Assembly (NCBI RefSeq): GCF_902635505.1
Contig: NC_045426.1
Location: 599,179,318 to 599,243,317, forward strand
Direction: 5' to 3'
DNA from: Sarcophilus harrisii
Lineage: Eukaryota; Chordata; Mammalia; Dasyuromorphia; Dasyuridae
DNA: 64,000 bases
Below the pieces are notes generated by a model. The model was not told where the DNA came from and did not search any database. It worked only from the letters and a program-made list of their open reading frames with translations. This document shows, piece after piece, positions 22,917 to 33,959 of this stretch; the first letter of the stretch is position 1; each line of letters opens with the position of its first letter. A program made the position numbers and the translations under genes.

Positions 22917-23780
22917 TTTGTGGTGGAATGCAGGATAGAGCAATAGGTAGTGAGATAAATCTAGGCATATTCTGAGTTATTGGTAGGAAATTTTTCATAG
23001 TAGATGATTAGTTGTCATAGGGAATCGAGGGTAGATGCTCGACTCAAAAAAGCTATGGTGAGAAGGGTTTTTGTTATGAATGATATTGTGTTTAGGTGAG
23101 ATAAATTAGGTATGAGGGATGGTCCTAGAAATAGAATAGTTGTAATTGCGTTTATGGCAATAATATTTATATTCTGGGAAAGAATATAGAAGGGGCGGGC
23201 GATTCTACATTAAAACCAGATACTATTCGGATTCTCCTTCAGTTAAACAAAATGGTGCTGATTTGTTTCTGCTAGTGTAGAGATAATCAATTATAGCTAG
23301 AGGTCGTTGTAATAATAAGTCAGAAGTTTTCTTGGGTGACTGATATTGTTTTTTAATTGAAGGATCCGTTGAAATATTAAAGAAGGGAAAAAGCCAGGGA
23401 GATTTACGAGAAGTCTGTGCTACTCTCGTCTCCAAAACATATTTTGGTTGGGCTCATCCTGACCATAGGATGAATAGACTGATAGGCCTGATGAGGAAAA
23501 AAATAACCTAGATTTGTCTGAGGGTTTTGGTATGGGTAATGGAGTTCAGATTGTTAAAGGATGGAGAGGGCGGATGGGGCATAAAAATATTGAGGTAGAT
23601 GAGGTTAGTGGGTGGAGTGGTTCTTTGTAAATGTTTTGCATCTGCGAATGGTTGAAAGGGCCATAAGGTCCTCGATGTTAGGGCCTTTTCGGAATTTATA
23701 ACCTGTACTTTCCGTTCAATAATGTAAGGAAAGGACTTAGAAAATTGGGATAATATAAAGTAGAAGGTTATTGTAAACAT
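22917..23780 (-). pseudogene. ND1: mt ND1
   Basis: Complex I subunit remnant. ATG at 23780-23778 opens MFTITFYFILSQFS; IERKV and LQPFADA-like text (WPFQPFADAKHL) are clear in the first 60 residues. About 864 bases against about 957. Confidence 0.88.
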
Positions 23781-23781
23781 C

Positions 23782-23848
23782 TATTAAGGAGGTTTGAACC
23801 TCTGGGGAGAAAGGCAAACTTTAAATTACCACTCTGCCATCTTAATAC
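23782..23848 (-). pseudogene. mt tRNA-Leu(UUR)
   Basis: Reverse complement TTAAGATGGCAGAGTGGTAA...AGAGGTTCAAACCTC, directly after 16S. Confidence 0.88.
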
Positions 23849-25261
23849 CCTGTTCGGGGGGGTTGATTTAGTTATTTAGATAAACATATATTAATTTAGG
23901 GCTTATTTGGATATTGGCCCTATTTCTTTTCCTTTTTACGGAGAAAATGAATTTACAGATAGAAACCGACCTATTTTTCGGGTCGAACCAGATCACGGGG
24001 ACTTTAATGTGAACAAACGAACCTTTAATAGCGGTTGCACCATTTGGACCTGATCCAACATCGAGGTCGAAACCCGTTTTCGAAAGGGCCTCAAATAGGA
24101 TTGCGCTGTTATCCCAACTTGTTCCTTGATCAAAATATGGGTCAATTACTGGTAATATTACACGTTTGTTAATCTTGGTTTATTATTCGGAGGTTCTTTT
24201 ATGCTGAGGTCACCCCAACCAAAGATATAACCTAGATTATACATGTTATTCCAATAGGTTAAATATTATATTTGTTGAGTTATATGACTTAAGCCCACAG
24301 GGTCTTCTCGTCTTGTATAATTATCCCGCCTCTGCAGGGAAGGCAATTTCACTGATTGGGGGAAAAGACAGTTGAACCCTCGGTGCCATTCATACTAGTC
24401 CCCAATTAAAAACAAGGATTATGCACCTTTGGTCAGGATACCCGCCGTTAAAGTCAGACTCACTCAGGAATCCTTAATACTGGGTGCGAGGTGATGTTTT
24501 TTTTAAACAGGGGGTCGTTTGCCAGTTCCTTTTTATTCCTTTTAATCTTTCCCTTTTATCACACCTGGGTTGGGTTAAAAAGATATAATGGTACTAGTAT
24601 ATAGTTATGATTATTTGTTTGATTAATGTAAAGGGTTGTTCCGGTTATATCTTGTGCAAGGAGAATACATTCAGGTTTTCATATTAGCATTATATCTTCT
24701 AAAAAGAATAGAATTTAAATAAAATAAGGGATTTTGATTAAATATGGGAATTGTATTGATTTTGAGCTTTAACGCTTTTTAATTGATGGCTGCTTTTAGG
24801 CCTACAATGTTTTGTGTTGATTTCATTATCCCTATGAAAGTTTGCACATATCAAAAAGAGTTGTCCCTTTTGAGAACATTTAAATTTAAGTGATGTTTAT
24901 GGGTTTGAATTAAATTTAAAGTTGAACTTAAATTCATTTTGGACAACCAGCTATCATTAAGTTCGATAGGCTTTTCACCCTCTTTGAAAAATCACTCATG
25001 TTTTGCCACGACGAGTTCTTTGTCAACGTTCTACAATAGTCACTTTTTCGGGAGGCGGGCTAATTCGTTTTGTCCGGTTTGACTAGCTAAATCATTATAA
25101 AAGGTAAAAAGGTGAAAATTTTGCTTTTTATTGCTTGTGGATGAATTTCCAACGTTCCCTCACGGTACTTCATTGTGCCCATATTTGTCGTTCTATCGCC
25201 TATACTAGGCTGATAAATGTTTTGTGGGTGTAATAAATAGTTTAAATGTTTTTGTGGGTAG
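23849..25261 (-). pseudogene. MT-RNR2: mt 16S rRNA
   Basis: Large-subunit rRNA copy. The peptidyl-transferase domain is easily recognised at 23960-24240 (complement of GATAACAGCGCAATCC, CTCGATGTTGGATCAGG, AACGAACC). These near-invariant stretches contain 1-3 base losses. About 1,413 bases against about 1,570. Confidence 0.92.
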
Positions 25262-25325
25262 GTCTAGCCTAAAATGGTCAGGTTTTAAAATTTTGGTGTA
25301 CAAATGTTTAGTTGTACATTTTGGT
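25262..25325 (-). pseudogene. mt tRNA-Val
   Basis: Lies between the 12S 3' end and 16S; reverse complement AAATGTACAACTAAACATTTGTACACCAAAATTTTAAAACC. Degraded. Confidence 0.7.
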
Positions 25326-26158
25326 TGTCCGACACTTTCCAGTACACCATGTTGACTTTTCTCCTTTTTGAAAATTTTGGTATTGTTCTTTTTGAGGAGG
25401 GTAGGGGTGTGTCACCCTATTGCCTATTTCAATTAAGCCTCATTCTTAATTTACTACAAATCCTCCTTCATGTCTTTGTTTCAGTTGACAATTCGTTATG
25501 TTCTAGTATAGAAAATGTAATTATTTTATGCTAACCCTTTCCAACGTTTTATGATTTGATGATTTTCCACTTTGGGCCCCTATTGGGGTGAGCTGACGAT
25601 GGCGGTATATAGACGTGAGCGAGAAGGGGTGAGGTTAAAGGGGTTTATCGATTATAGAACAGGCTCCTCTAGGAGGGTCTAGGCACCGCCAAGTCCTTTA
25701 GTTTTAAGCGGTTGCTAGTAGTTCTCTGGGAGTAATTTTGTTATTTAATTACCTAGGTTTACGGCTGCTAGGGGGTCTCTAATCCCAGTTTGTACCTTTA
25801 GTTTAGTGTCTTCAGCTTTTAGTAAAACACGTAAGTTGTGTAAGTATCAACTAGGGGTATTACAGCAAATTGAATTTGCTTTATTTGTTTGGTTGCTTTA
25901 AACACCCTTTACGCCGTGTTTTTTAATTTGGGTTAACGATGACGGGTGGCTGGCAAGTTTCCAACCCTTATTTATTAGTTTAGTCAAACTTTCGTTTATA
26001 GCTCAATATTATACGCAACCCGGGGGTGTGGTTAAACAAGGTGTCATGGGCTGTTTTATGTGCCTGATACCAGCCCTTTTCTTTAATGGAGTTAAAAGGG
26101 AACTCACTGGGGAAACTTTATGTGGGTCTAATAAAAAACAGTAAGGCCAGGACCGTCT
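25326..26158 (-). pseudogene. MT-RNR1: mt 12S rRNA
   Basis: Small-subunit rRNA copy; the decoding-site end (about 25325-25420, complement of GTGACACACCCC and GTACTGGAAAGTG) and the internal GGATTAGA-region text are recognisable. About 833 bases against about 950. Confidence 0.9.
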
Positions 26159-26159
26159 G

Positions 26160-26222
26160 TGTTGTGGAACTGATTAAAGTCCATCTAAGCATTTTCAGTG
26201 CTTTGCGTTAAGCACACAAACA
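26160..26222 (-). pseudogene. mt tRNA-Phe
   Basis: Reverse complement GCTTAACGCAAAGCACTGAAAATGCTTAGATGGACT; anticodon GAA. Confidence 0.85.
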
Positions 26223-27660
26223 GTAGTTATGAATTTTAAAATTTATCAGAAATTTTTGAAAATTTTAAGTTTAACATGTCAGTATTAAATTTATTTTTAG
26301 GTTTTTTTTTCGTTTTTTTTTTAAAATTAAAATTTGGAATAGAAAACGGTTGTATGTGTGATTTATAAAATATTGGGAGGTATTGTTGAAGAATTTATAT
26401 ATAGAAGTTTGACAGTGAGAGTGGGGTTAGATTTAGTTGGGCCCGGTTATTTTATGTTTTTAAAAGCCTTTTCCATATTTAGTTACCCAACTAGAGGACA
26501 TCATCCTTTTGGGGTTTGCAAGGGATAAAATTTAGTAAGGGGTAGGGGGTTTGGTTGGGAAAACTTTTAAAAATATTTGTATTTGTTTTGGCAAACACCG
26601 CCCACACACACATACATACACACAATACACACACACAACACAATAACACACATACACACACATAACACACATAAAAAAATAAAATTACAATAAACACATA
26701 TAACAACACAATACACAACACACACATCCCTACCTATACAAAAACCCCTCTCTTATATTTTAGTCGAAAGGAAATATTTGGGGGGAAATATAAACTCATG
26801 TCTAATGAGGTTGTTATATAATATTCTATCGATCATTGATTATATTAAATTAATTTATTATTATATTTTTAATTCAAACAATATATATATATCTTTGCTT
26901 TTATTAATATAATTTAATCATCATTCATATATTAACACCATAATGGAAATAATCCGGTCGGAAAGGTTCTCAAGTGATTCCGTTTAAATTCGTTGTCTTG
27001 TTATTTAAGTCTCCATTTTTTAAATTAATTGTCCCCCAAGGCTCCCGCCCTAGGATAAACCCCCCAAATTAAAAAACACCTAATGCCGTTTTGATCACTT
27101 TGGGGTGCCCGGATATGAGGTTAAATAACACTTTTCCATCACAAATCCTCGGCAAAGCATGGTTTGCTCGGGAACGAATGGGCCTGGTAGAACCAGTAGC
27201 CAGTCATAGGAAAGAAGGTTCATCCACAAGTTATGGGGCTTGCTCTGAAGGATATTGCATCTTCAGATGGCGGGTTGCTGATCTCTGTTGAGTTGGGGAT
27301 TAAGGTATCCGTTGGTGATCTGCTAGAGGAAAGTAGTTTTAGTGGTCTTGATTCATGGAGTTAAATGTCTATGTACCCAAAACATTATTGTCTTATGTAA
27401 TATATAACATATTATGTATAATGTACTAATTATGAGTTATATTAATAAGAAGAATATTAAAAGAATATATTAATTAATTTTTATTAAAGTTAATTATATT
27501 AATTAATTAAAATAAATTATGCTCTTTTTTTTGTTTAATTCATGGATGAATCTATATGAATGTGCGTATATTTGTTTAAATTGATTTTATAAAAAATTGT
27601 AAAAAAAAAATTAATACTGGGATAGTATATAAATTAAAATTAAAAAAAAAATAAATTTAA
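26223..27660 (-). pseudogene. mt control region (D-loop)
   Basis: Between tRNA-Phe and tRNA-Pro. CSB3-like (complement of 26508-26524) and CSB2-like C-rich text (complement of 26538-26560, AAACCCCCTACCCC) are visible; then a CA-rich tract at 26595-26735, the central conserved domain at about 27090-27300, and TAS-like TACATTATACATAATATG complement near 27400-27430. No coding. Confidence 0.88.
26595..26735. repeat. CA-rich repeat in the mitochondrial control region
   Basis: Imperfect (CA)n with ATACA interruptions on the plus strand, between the CSB1 side and CSB2. Such dinucleotide or short repeats are common in control regions; a 78-codon frame across it is a by-product. Confidence 0.85.
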
Positions 27661-27729
27661 GCAGGAAGTAGTTTAATTAGAATGTCGGCCTTTGGGCGTT
27701 GATGGTGAAAACCAAGGCCTCCTTCCTGA
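27661..27729 (+). pseudogene. mt tRNA-Pro (TGG)
   Basis: CAGGAAGTAGTTTAATTAGAATGTCGGCCTTTGGGCG and closing CTTCCTGA; nearly complete. Confidence 0.88.
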
Positions 27730-27800
27730 TTGGTCCTAGGAAGGGTTTCCTTCATGGTTGGCTTACAAAGGCCAGTATTTTTAGTTAAATTACTTGGACT
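27730..27800 (-). pseudogene. mt tRNA-Thr (TGT)
   Basis: Reverse complement GTCCAAGTAATTTAACTAA...GCCTTTGTAAGCC...CTAGGAC. Confidence 0.85.
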
Positions 27801-27814
27801 CTTCCTTAGGTTTT

Positions 27815-28889
27815 AGTATATAATTTTCGAATTAAGAGGTATAAGGACGGAGAATGAAGGAGTAAACCAAAGCCAACGACCAATGATAATGAACGGTTGT
27901 TCTCTGGTTGGCCTCCGTTCAAGGTGGTGTAATTAGGTTTCCGGTAATTCAGAATAAGGTTTGGGAGATTGGGCGGAATATTAATGCTTCGTTGATTGGC
28001 TGTGGGTAGTGGAATGATTGGGAGAATTAGGATGAACCTGTAAACGAGAACGCCTCCTAGTTTGTTAGGGATAGAGCGTAGAATGGCGTATGCAAATAGG
28101 AAGTATCATTCTGGTTTAATGTGTGGAGGAGTATTTAAGGGGTTAGCAGGTGAGAAGTTGTCTTGGGTTAAACTTGGTGGTCTGGTGAGAAAAGGGTTAG
28201 GATAAGGAGTATTGGAGGAAAATATAAAATCCCTAAAGGTATCTTTGATTGGTATAGTATGGGTGGAATGGAATTTTATCTGGTCCTGGGTTGATGCCCG
28301 ATGGGTTATTAGAGCCTGTTTTCATGTGAAAGGTAGGTGGACAATTTCAATGCTATAATTGATAAATGGTAAGAATAAAGGTGGAAGGCAAAAGAATCGT
28401 GTAAAGTTGCTTTATCTACTGCGAAACCCCTCAAATTCATTCTGCAGGTTTTAATGGGGATAATGATAGTAAGTTTGTAATTACGGTAGCACCTCAGAAT
28501 GATATTTGGCCTAAGGAGGACAATAACCAACAAATGCGGGCATTGGGTAAGTGGAGGACTACTCCGATGTTCCATTTTCTTTTAAGATAAGATCCATAGT
28601 AAATTCCTCGGAAATGTAGAATAAACATAAAAGAATATGGAAGCCCCCATTAGCGTGTAGATTACGTAGTAATCACCGTAATTAACGTCACGAAAATGTG
28701 GCTGGGAGGAAAGGCGGTGAATGTGTCAGAATTGGTGTATTGCTAGGAATATCCGGTGAGGATTTGAATAATTGGGCATATTCCTAATAAAGACCCAAGT
28801 TTCATCATGCGAGATATTGGATTTGGGTAGGGGCCAATAAAAGGTGGTTGATAATTTTTAGGAGGGTTGTTTTTCGAATGTTAATCATT
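27815..28889 (-). pseudogene. CYTB: mt CYTB
   Basis: Cytochrome b remnant of complex III. ATG at 28889-28887 opens M-I-N-I-R-K-T then LLKIINH, the usual N-terminus MTNLRKTHPLMKIINH with losses. About 1,075 bases against about 1,146; frame broken repeatedly. Confidence 0.85.
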
Positions 28890-28957
28890 AGTTTTTTAGT
28901 TGAATTACAACAATGGTTTTTCAGGTCTGGGTTATGGTTTAAGTCCATACTAAAACT
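28890..28957 (+). pseudogene. mt tRNA-Glu (TTC)
   Basis: AGTTGAATTACAACAATGGTTTTTCAGGTC with TTC anticodon; well preserved. Confidence 0.88.
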
Positions 28958-28960
28958 AAT

Positions 28961-29460
28961 ATGGAAACGATTTATTTTGTATTGTCTTTAATGTTAATTT
29001 TTTGGGTTTTAGCTTCTAAACCTTCTCCTGTGTAGGGGTTTAATTTTTGTCAGTGGGGGTTTGGGTTTTGCTTATCATTGTTGGTTGAATTAGCACGTTT
29101 TTGGGGTTAATTGTGTTTTTGATTTATTTGGGAGGTATATTAGTAGTGTTTGGTTATCTGCTGCTAAAGCGACTGGTATTTCCTGGCTGGGGAAGGTAAT
29201 ATGGTAGCTTTTGGTATGTTGATTGAGTTTATTAATAGAAATAGTTTGGTTAATGGTGTCAGGAGGGTAAAGTGGTGATGGCTGTTGAGTTATTTGATTC
29301 ATTGGGGAATTTTGTGTTGGTCAGGATTGGAATGGGGTTATCTTTGTTGTATGGTTGCGGTGGTTGGGGCTATAGTATTAAGGTTGAATTTTGTTTATTA
29401 CCATTTTGGGTAGTTTTGGAGGTTTATTCGGGGTTTGTAATTTCAGGATTATAAGGGTTT
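28961..29460 (+). pseudogene. ND6: mt ND6
   Basis: Complex I subunit, the only protein encoded on the light strand and so plus here. G/T-rich. Reads like MYFV-SLMLIFWVLASKPSP and later IYLGGMLVVFGY, with small losses; normal length about 500. Confidence 0.82.
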
Positions 29461-29461
29461 G

Positions 29462-31160
29462 GTTATAGAAATTATAAAAGGAGGTATTTTTGATGAGTCC
29501 TTTTGGGTGAAATAAAAGTAGAAGACAGGGACTTGAATTGGCGACCTTTTGGTGAATCTTTTCATATCCACCCTAGATAATTAATTATTTGGAAATTTTG
29601 ACCTATTTGTAAACCTGCCTAAAGGTTTAGTCGATGAAAGATGGGGAAATATCCTAGTATGTTTGAAAAAAGTTGTGCGTGTGAATTATGGGTATGATCG
29701 GTATTTTGTTAATTGGTGAATAGTTCAATTGAGGTTAGAATCCTATAATGTTAACTAAATTAGCTGAGATTTTTAGTATGGTTGGTATTGTTATAAGGGT
29801 TGTTGTGGTGGGAGGAATCTTGTTGTGGTAGGAATCCTGTAAGAATACACCCAAAAACTAGTCGTATAATAGGATTAAATTAGGTTTAGTTGTTTTCGAA
29901 TATTATAAGGAAAGGTAGGGAATGTGGTTTCGTTTAGTAAGAGAAGTAATTCTCATGCTATAGAAGGCTGTAAGTATGGTAGCAATAATTAACATGAGGG
30001 CTCATTTTTACGTGTGATGTTTTGGCTTGATGATTGCGTCTTTTAGTAGAATCCTGCTAAAAATGGGGTTCCTATAAAGAAAGGCCCTAATATAATTTGA
30101 AGGATTGATTGGAAGGCGTAAATGGTCCTCCTATTTGGAATTCTTGTTAGGTACGTTGGGTTATGGATAATGAGCCAGAGCATGGGAACAGTATTGCTTT
30201 GAAAGAAAGCGTGGGTGCAAATATGTGGAATGCCCTTTAAATTTGGTTGGTTTTGGCCAAGGGCTACCTATTAAGCCTAGTTGACTTGATTGGGAAAAAG
30301 CCAACGATTTTTTGATATCATTTTGGGTAACGGCACAAATAGCGGTAAATAGGGTTTAATTCCTCCCTAAACTTAGTATGTGGTCAGAGCTGTTTTGATT
30401 GCCTTTATGGCGGGGTTAAATCAATTATTAAAAATACCTGCAACAACTATGGTGCTAGGGTGTAATGCTGATACGGGGGTGGGTCCCTTCCTAGGCTGAT
30501 GGTAGTCAAAGGGTGTGGCCAAATTGGGCTGATTTTCCGGTTCTTGACAAGGATTAATCCAATGGGGCTGGTGTTATTAATGTTTGTTATGAAAATATGT
30601 TGGAATGTCTCAAGGAGTTCAGTTAGTATTATTCGTATAGCTAACATGGAATCCGATGTCTCCGATTGGGTTGTATAGTACAACGGAAACAGCGGTGTTG
30701 CGTGGGTTTCCGAATCATCACCCGATGGTATAAAGGATATGATCCTACTCCTTCTCATCCGATGAATAACGAAATAGATTGTTTGGGATACAAGAATAAT
30801 TATTAAAGGAAGATAATTAAGTATTTGGCGGTGAATATTTGGGTCGGTGTATATATCAGATTGAAGAATTCTAGGAAAGGATCATGTAACATATAATGCA
30901 ATTGGGATAAATGTGATGGAGAAATAGTCTATTTAAAGCTTATTGATAAGTTAAATTGTTAATAAGTCATTGCCAGTTTTGGTAATTTGGTTCTTGTCGG
31001 GAAAGGAAGGTATTATTTGGGGATGAGACTAGTAAAGAAAACTAGTTTGATTATGGTTTTTTATTAATTGGGAAGGTTGATGGTTTTTGGTATAAAGATA
31101 TTATGATTAAAGGGAATTATAATAATGGTTAATAGAAGAAAAGTATTTAATAAATAGTTA
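29462..31160 (-). pseudogene. ND5: mt ND5
   Basis: Complex I subunit remnant between tRNA-Leu(CUN) and ND6. About 1,700 bases against about 1,810. No long frame is left; placement by gene order plus short conserved stretches (30447-30758). Confidence 0.78.
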
Positions 31161-31164
31161 ATTA

Positions 31165-31232
31165 CTTTTTTTACGGGTTACCGGTTCCCTAAGACCAATG
31201 GACCTTTACTATCCTTTAAAGTAAAAAACCAT
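31165..31232 (-). pseudogene. mt tRNA-Leu(CUN)
   Basis: Reverse complement ACTTTAAAGGATAGTAAAGGTCCATTGGTCTTAGG matches the mammalian gene; anticodon TAG. Confidence 0.88.
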
Positions 31233-31283
31233 GGGAGGGTTTTTCATGGAATCAAGAGTTAGCAGTTCTTGTAACTTTCTCAG
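31233..31283 (-). pseudogene. mt tRNA-Ser(AGY)
   Basis: Reverse complement GAGAAAGTTACAAGAACTGCTAACTC; anticodon GCT is the complement of 31261-31263. D-arm-less as usual. Confidence 0.85.
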
Positions 31284-31354
31284 GCATATAAGGAGGTTTA
31301 AGCTCCTAATATTAGATTCACAATCTAATGTTTTTGTTAAACTATATTTAACAC
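31284..31354 (-). pseudogene. mt tRNA-His (GTG)
   Basis: Reverse complement AAATATAGTTTAACAAAAACATTAGATTGTGAATCTAATA. It is the last recognisable mitochondrial gene; ND4 should follow but does not. Confidence 0.85.
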
Positions 31355-31356
31355 TT

Positions 31357-31444
31357 AATAAATAAATAAAGTTAAACTTATTTAAGATTTTCTAATCTTA
31401 AATCTTAGTTTCTTCAAATCAAATAAAGATTTTAAAAAGACTAA
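31357..31444. other. AT-rich junction between NUMT and LINE-1
   Basis: Low-complexity DNA, neither ND4 nor L1. Its first 20 bases nearly repeat 17097-17116 at the other edge of the NUMT. Confidence 0.5.
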
Positions 31445-33950
31445 GAAAATCATCCCCAAGGATAATAACTATGATAAAGGTTTATACCAGGAATGCAGGG
31501 CTGGTTCAATATTAGGAAAACTATCAATATAATTGGCCATGTTAAAACCAAATTAACAAAAAACCATATGATCATCTCAATAGATCCAGAAAAAGCATTT
31601 GACAAAATCCAACATCCATTCCTATTAAAAAACACTTGAGGTATAGGAATAAATGGACTTTTTCCTTAAAATAATCCGTTATTTAAAACCATATTAAGCA
31701 TCATATGTAATGGAACAAACTAACCATTCCCAATAAGGAATCCTAAATTGAAACAAAAGGTTGCCCTTTATCACCGTTACCCAAATATTTATTAGAAACT
31801 GGCTTTGGCAATAAGAGCTGAGAAAGAGATTAAAGGAATAAGAATAGGCAATGAGGAAACCAAATTATCCTCTTTGCCCCGATGATGATGGTATTAAGAA
31901 CCCCAGAAGTTCTGCTAAAAAGTTATTGGAAATAATCCACAACTTTTAAAAGTTGCTGGTTTAAAATAAACCCACATAAGTCATCAGCATTCTTATATTC
32001 ATAAAAAATCCAACAGTCAAAATTTACAATGAAAATTCCATTTAAAGTAACTACATTAATATAAAATATTTGGGAAATTCTGCCAGGAAAATCAGAAACA
32101 TGGAGCAAAATTACAGACCACTTTTCACACAAATTAAGTCTGATCTAACCAATTGAAATAAAATTCTTGGATAGGGTGAGCAAATATAATAAAAAGGCCA
32201 ATATTATCTAAACTAATCTATTTAGGCGCTATACCAATCAGACTCCCAAAAGGAAACTATTTTAATGACCTAGAAAAAATAACAACAAAATTCATCTGGA
32301 AAAACAAAAGATCCAAAATTTCAAGGGAATTAAAAAAAAAAATCAAATGAAAATTGGCTTGGCCTTCCAGATCTAAAATTTTTATGGGCAGATTACCAAA
32401 AACCATTTGATATTGGCTAAAAAAGAATTAGTTGATCAGTGGAAATAGGTTAAGGTTCAAGGGAAAAACAGTCCCTTCTTGGCAACCTAATCTTTGACAA
32501 ACCCAAAGACCCCAACTTTTTGGGATAAGAACTTACTGTTTGACAAAAGGTGGGAAAATTGGAAAACTAATATGGCAGAAACTAAGGCATTCATCCCACT
32601 TAAACACCGTATACCAAAGGGTGGGGTCAAAAATGGGTTCTTGACAAGGCATAAAGAATGAAATTATTAATAAATTTGAGGAAACAGGATAGTTTCCTCA
32701 GACCTGGGAAGGGGAAATTTGACCAAAAAGAACTAGAATCTTACTGATCACAAAATAAGAAAATTTCAACTATAAAACTGAAAAGTTTTTTCAAACAAAA
32801 CTAATGCAGACAAGATTAGAAGGGAAGCTAAACTGGGGAAAATATTTTTTCCAAAGGTTCTGACAAAGGCCTTTCCAAAAATATGAAATTAACTCTAATT
32901 TTGAAAAATCAAATTCTCCAATTGAAAAATGGTCAAAAGGATATGAACAAAACAATTCCTCAAAGATGAAGAAATTGAAACTATTTCTAGTCATTATGAA
33001 ATCTGCTCCAACTCATTATTAATCGAAATGCAAATTAAGACAATTCTAAGATACCACTATACATTTCAGATTTTTAAGATGGACAGGAAAAAATAATGAA
33101 TTGATTGTTAGAGGGGATGGGAAAACTGGGACATTGATGTTTTTTTGGGTTGCAAACAAATCCAACCATTCTGGGTAGTTTGGAACTATGTAAAGGATTT
33201 TCAAACTGTGCATGCCCCGTCCAACAGTGTTACTACTGGGCTTATTTTAAAGAGATCATAAAGAAGGGAAAGGGACCTTTGTGCACGAAATTTAATGGCA
33301 ACCCTCTTTGTGGTTAGGAAACTGGGAACTTAGGTGGATTCCCATCAGTTGGAGAAGGGCCGAATTAATTGTGGTATATGAATACTTGGAATAATTTATT
33401 GTTCTGTAAAAATGACCAACGGATGATTTCGGAAAGGCCTGGAGGGACTTACATGAACTGATTGATGCTGAGTGAAATGAGCGGGACCTGGAGGTCATTT
33501 ATACTTCAACAACAATATATATGATGACCGGTTCTGATGGCCTAAACCATCCTCAGTTAAAATCAACCAAATCATTTTCCAATGGACAGTAATGAACTGA
33601 AACGCTACAAGAAAAGAACTCTGGGGAGATGACAAAACTATTACTTAATTCCCAATCCCTATATTTTTGCCCACCTGCATTTTTGATTTCCTTCCAAAGC
33701 TAATTGTACAAATTTCAAAGTCTGATTCTTTTTGTCAACAAAATAACAGTTTGGTCATGTTACTTATTTGTATCTAATTTATATTTTAATATATTTAACA
33801 TCACTGGTCATCCTCCATTCTGGCAGAAGGGTTTGGGGTAAGGGTGAAAAAAATTGGAATAAGAGGTTTGGCAATTGTTAATGCTGTAAAATTACCCATA
33901 CATATAACCTGTAAATAAAAGGCTATTAAAAAAAGACAAAAAAAAAAAAA
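31445..33950 (+). mobile_element. LINE-1 3' half with dense small indels
   Basis: Plus-strand ORF2 from the RT palm, through the post-RT region and C-terminus, to a 3' UTR and A-rich tail at 33930-33950. From about 31650 it carries many 1-3 base gains and losses compared with other copies here, while substitutions are few. Frame destroyed. Confidence 0.88.
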
Positions 33951-33959
33951 GAATTTAGA

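Larger units (their letters stand above)
17117..31356 (-). other. Nearly complete mitochondrial genome copy in the nucleus (NUMT)
   Basis: About 14.2 kb in reverse orientation with mitochondrial gene order from ND4L (partial) through COX3, ATP6/8, COX2, COX1, ND2, ND1, 16S, 12S, control region, CYTB, ND6, ND5 to tRNA-His. ND4 and the end of ND4L are missing, so the molecule was opened there. Every gene recognised is shortened by roughly 5-12% through scattered 1-3 base losses, and none has an intact frame. It is flanked by L1 DNA on both sides. The tRNA order and the tRNA-Asp anticodon are marsupial. The flanks carry the same indel noise, so part of the damage is probably sequencing error. 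Confidence 0.9.

Noticed and set aside
26491-26727. 78-codon Cys/Val-rich minus frame
   Set aside because: Product of the CA-rich repeat in the mitochondrial control region.
17117-31356. Functional mitochondrial genes or a mitochondrial contig
   Set aside because: Flanked by L1 on both sides, lacks ND4, and no gene has an intact frame.
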